Assembly (NCBI GenBank): GCA_018907035.1
Contig: JACCIC010000139.1
Location: forward strand, 1-64,000
Reading direction: 5' to 3'
Length of the DNA stretch: 64,000 nucleotides
Origin: Sycobia sp. Sy_11
Taxonomy: Eukaryota > Arthropoda > Insecta > Hymenoptera > Epichrysomallidae
Part shown: positions 63,294-64,000 of the stretch, one piece after another
Layout of the letters: the number at the start of each line of letters is the position of its first letter
Position numbering within the stretch: the first letter of the stretch is position 1
Translations under genes and position numbers: made by a program
The notes under the pieces: model-generated
Database searches by the model: none
What the model was told of the DNA's origin: nothing
Seen by the model: the letters and a program-made list of their open reading frames with translations, nothing else

Positions 63294-64000
63294 TGCGCGT
63301 GCTGCGCGCGTGTGTGTGAAATCCTCGCAAAACCGCAGAATTAACACATGCCGCAAGAACGGAAGTGTATTCGTTGCGGAAATAAGCCGGACGCTTTGTT
63401 TTTTAACAAATTTTTATTAGTCATTTATTCTCACTGCTCTCGACGGTAAAATCTTCCATTGCGTGTTTATTTATTTTATTTTTTCTGTCCTCGAACAACT
63501 CGACGGGCTCTGTCTCTCTGTAACGGCATCAAATTCGAGCGGTTAGATTTTTTTTTCTTTTTTAACGCAGGTATCCATGTATAATGTAAGATAGAAATAA
63601 AGAAATCCAGTGAAAGCTCATTGTACCGAGCTCCGACCGTTGATAACGCGCTCGAGGGCAATTATAATCGGGGATACGTGTACATATATGTGCGACGCTT
63701 TTGCGCGCTCTATTATAAAAACAATAGAATTGTTCGGCTCGGAATCAATTGAACGAAGCTTATGGCAGTTTTATATGTCTATGTAAAGCTTGGGGGTGGG
63801 GTGAAGTAAGCTAAAGAATATCTATACATAAGGATGCAAACGAAAATTCCTCGATTGATTCGGCAAATACGTTATTAGAAACATGAAAAGTGTTCTTTGA
63901 AATCGGGTTTTGTTAGAGCGCAATTAAAGATAAAAATTTCCAAAATATATTATCGTGTAATTGTTTTCCTTAAATTTTTTAAGCGTCGATTTCACAATTC

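Larger units (their letters stand above)
61117..64000. other. Intergenic, AT-rich
   Basis: The first 400 bp may be non-LTR element tail. After that no gene is supported; open frames at 62005-62223 and 62455-62667 are Lys/Ile/Asn-rich and look compositional. It contains the (CT)n and (GT)n tracts listed next. Confidence 0.65.

Overview
This is eukaryotic, almost certainly insect, nuclear DNA. Coding sequence is split by GT-AG introns, exons are GC-rich while introns and intergenic DNA are strongly AT-rich, long (AT)n, (GT)n and (CT)n tracts are abundant, and decayed mariner and non-LTR elements are present. The mix (insect-type NPDC1 and Mtch, a serine protease homologue, mariners, CpG-rich first exon) would suit a hymenopteran such as a parasitoid wasp, but nothing in the window proves the order.

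Three multi-exon genes could be reconstructed exon by exon with consistent splice phases. (1) Positions 440-2528, plus strand: a mitochondrial carrier homologue (Mtch, MTCH2 family), seven exons, about 314 residues. As given it carries two one-base discrepancies, both in homopolymers (A run 444-453, T run 1224-1228). (2) Positions 11759-47613, minus strand: an NPDC1 / CAB-1 family type I membrane protein, eight exons, 561 residues, with perfect phasing, a first intron of 18.8 kb and a long Gln/His-rich, cysteine-free ectodomain. Its start lies in a CpG-rich island (about 47.5-48.45 kb). (3) Positions 54039-58614, plus strand: a secreted, catalytically dead serine protease homologue of 322 residues (His to Gln, Ser to Tyr), four exons, with a poly(A) signal 46 bases after the stop.

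Layout: 1-2.5 kb Mtch; 2.5-11.76 kb AT-rich intergenic DNA and possible NPDC1 3' UTR, with a GC-rich promoter-like patch near 4.0-4.36 kb and many microsatellites; 11.76-47.6 kb the NPDC1 gene, whose introns hold a mariner relic (18.7-19.4 kb), a 480 bp element with perfect 15 bp terminal inverted repeats (20478-20957), one member of a dispersed 121 bp repeat (21531-21651), and a nearly full-length dead mariner (29245-30510); 47.6-48.45 kb CpG island; 48.45-54 kb intergenic, with the second copy of the 121 bp repeat (49105-49225) and an ankyrin-like relic; 54-58.7 kb the serine protease homologue; 58.7-64 kb intergenic, with an RNase H fragment of a non-LTR element.

The three genes are functionally unrelated neighbours (mitochondrial outer membrane, neuronal/vesicle membrane protein, secreted protein). 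No tRNA, rRNA, CRISPR array or gene-cluster system was seen. The most useful new observations are the dead-triad protease homologue with a C-terminal extension, the paired homopolymer frameshifts in Mtch, the repeat-rich NPDC1 ectodomain, and two uncatalogued-looking repeat families.
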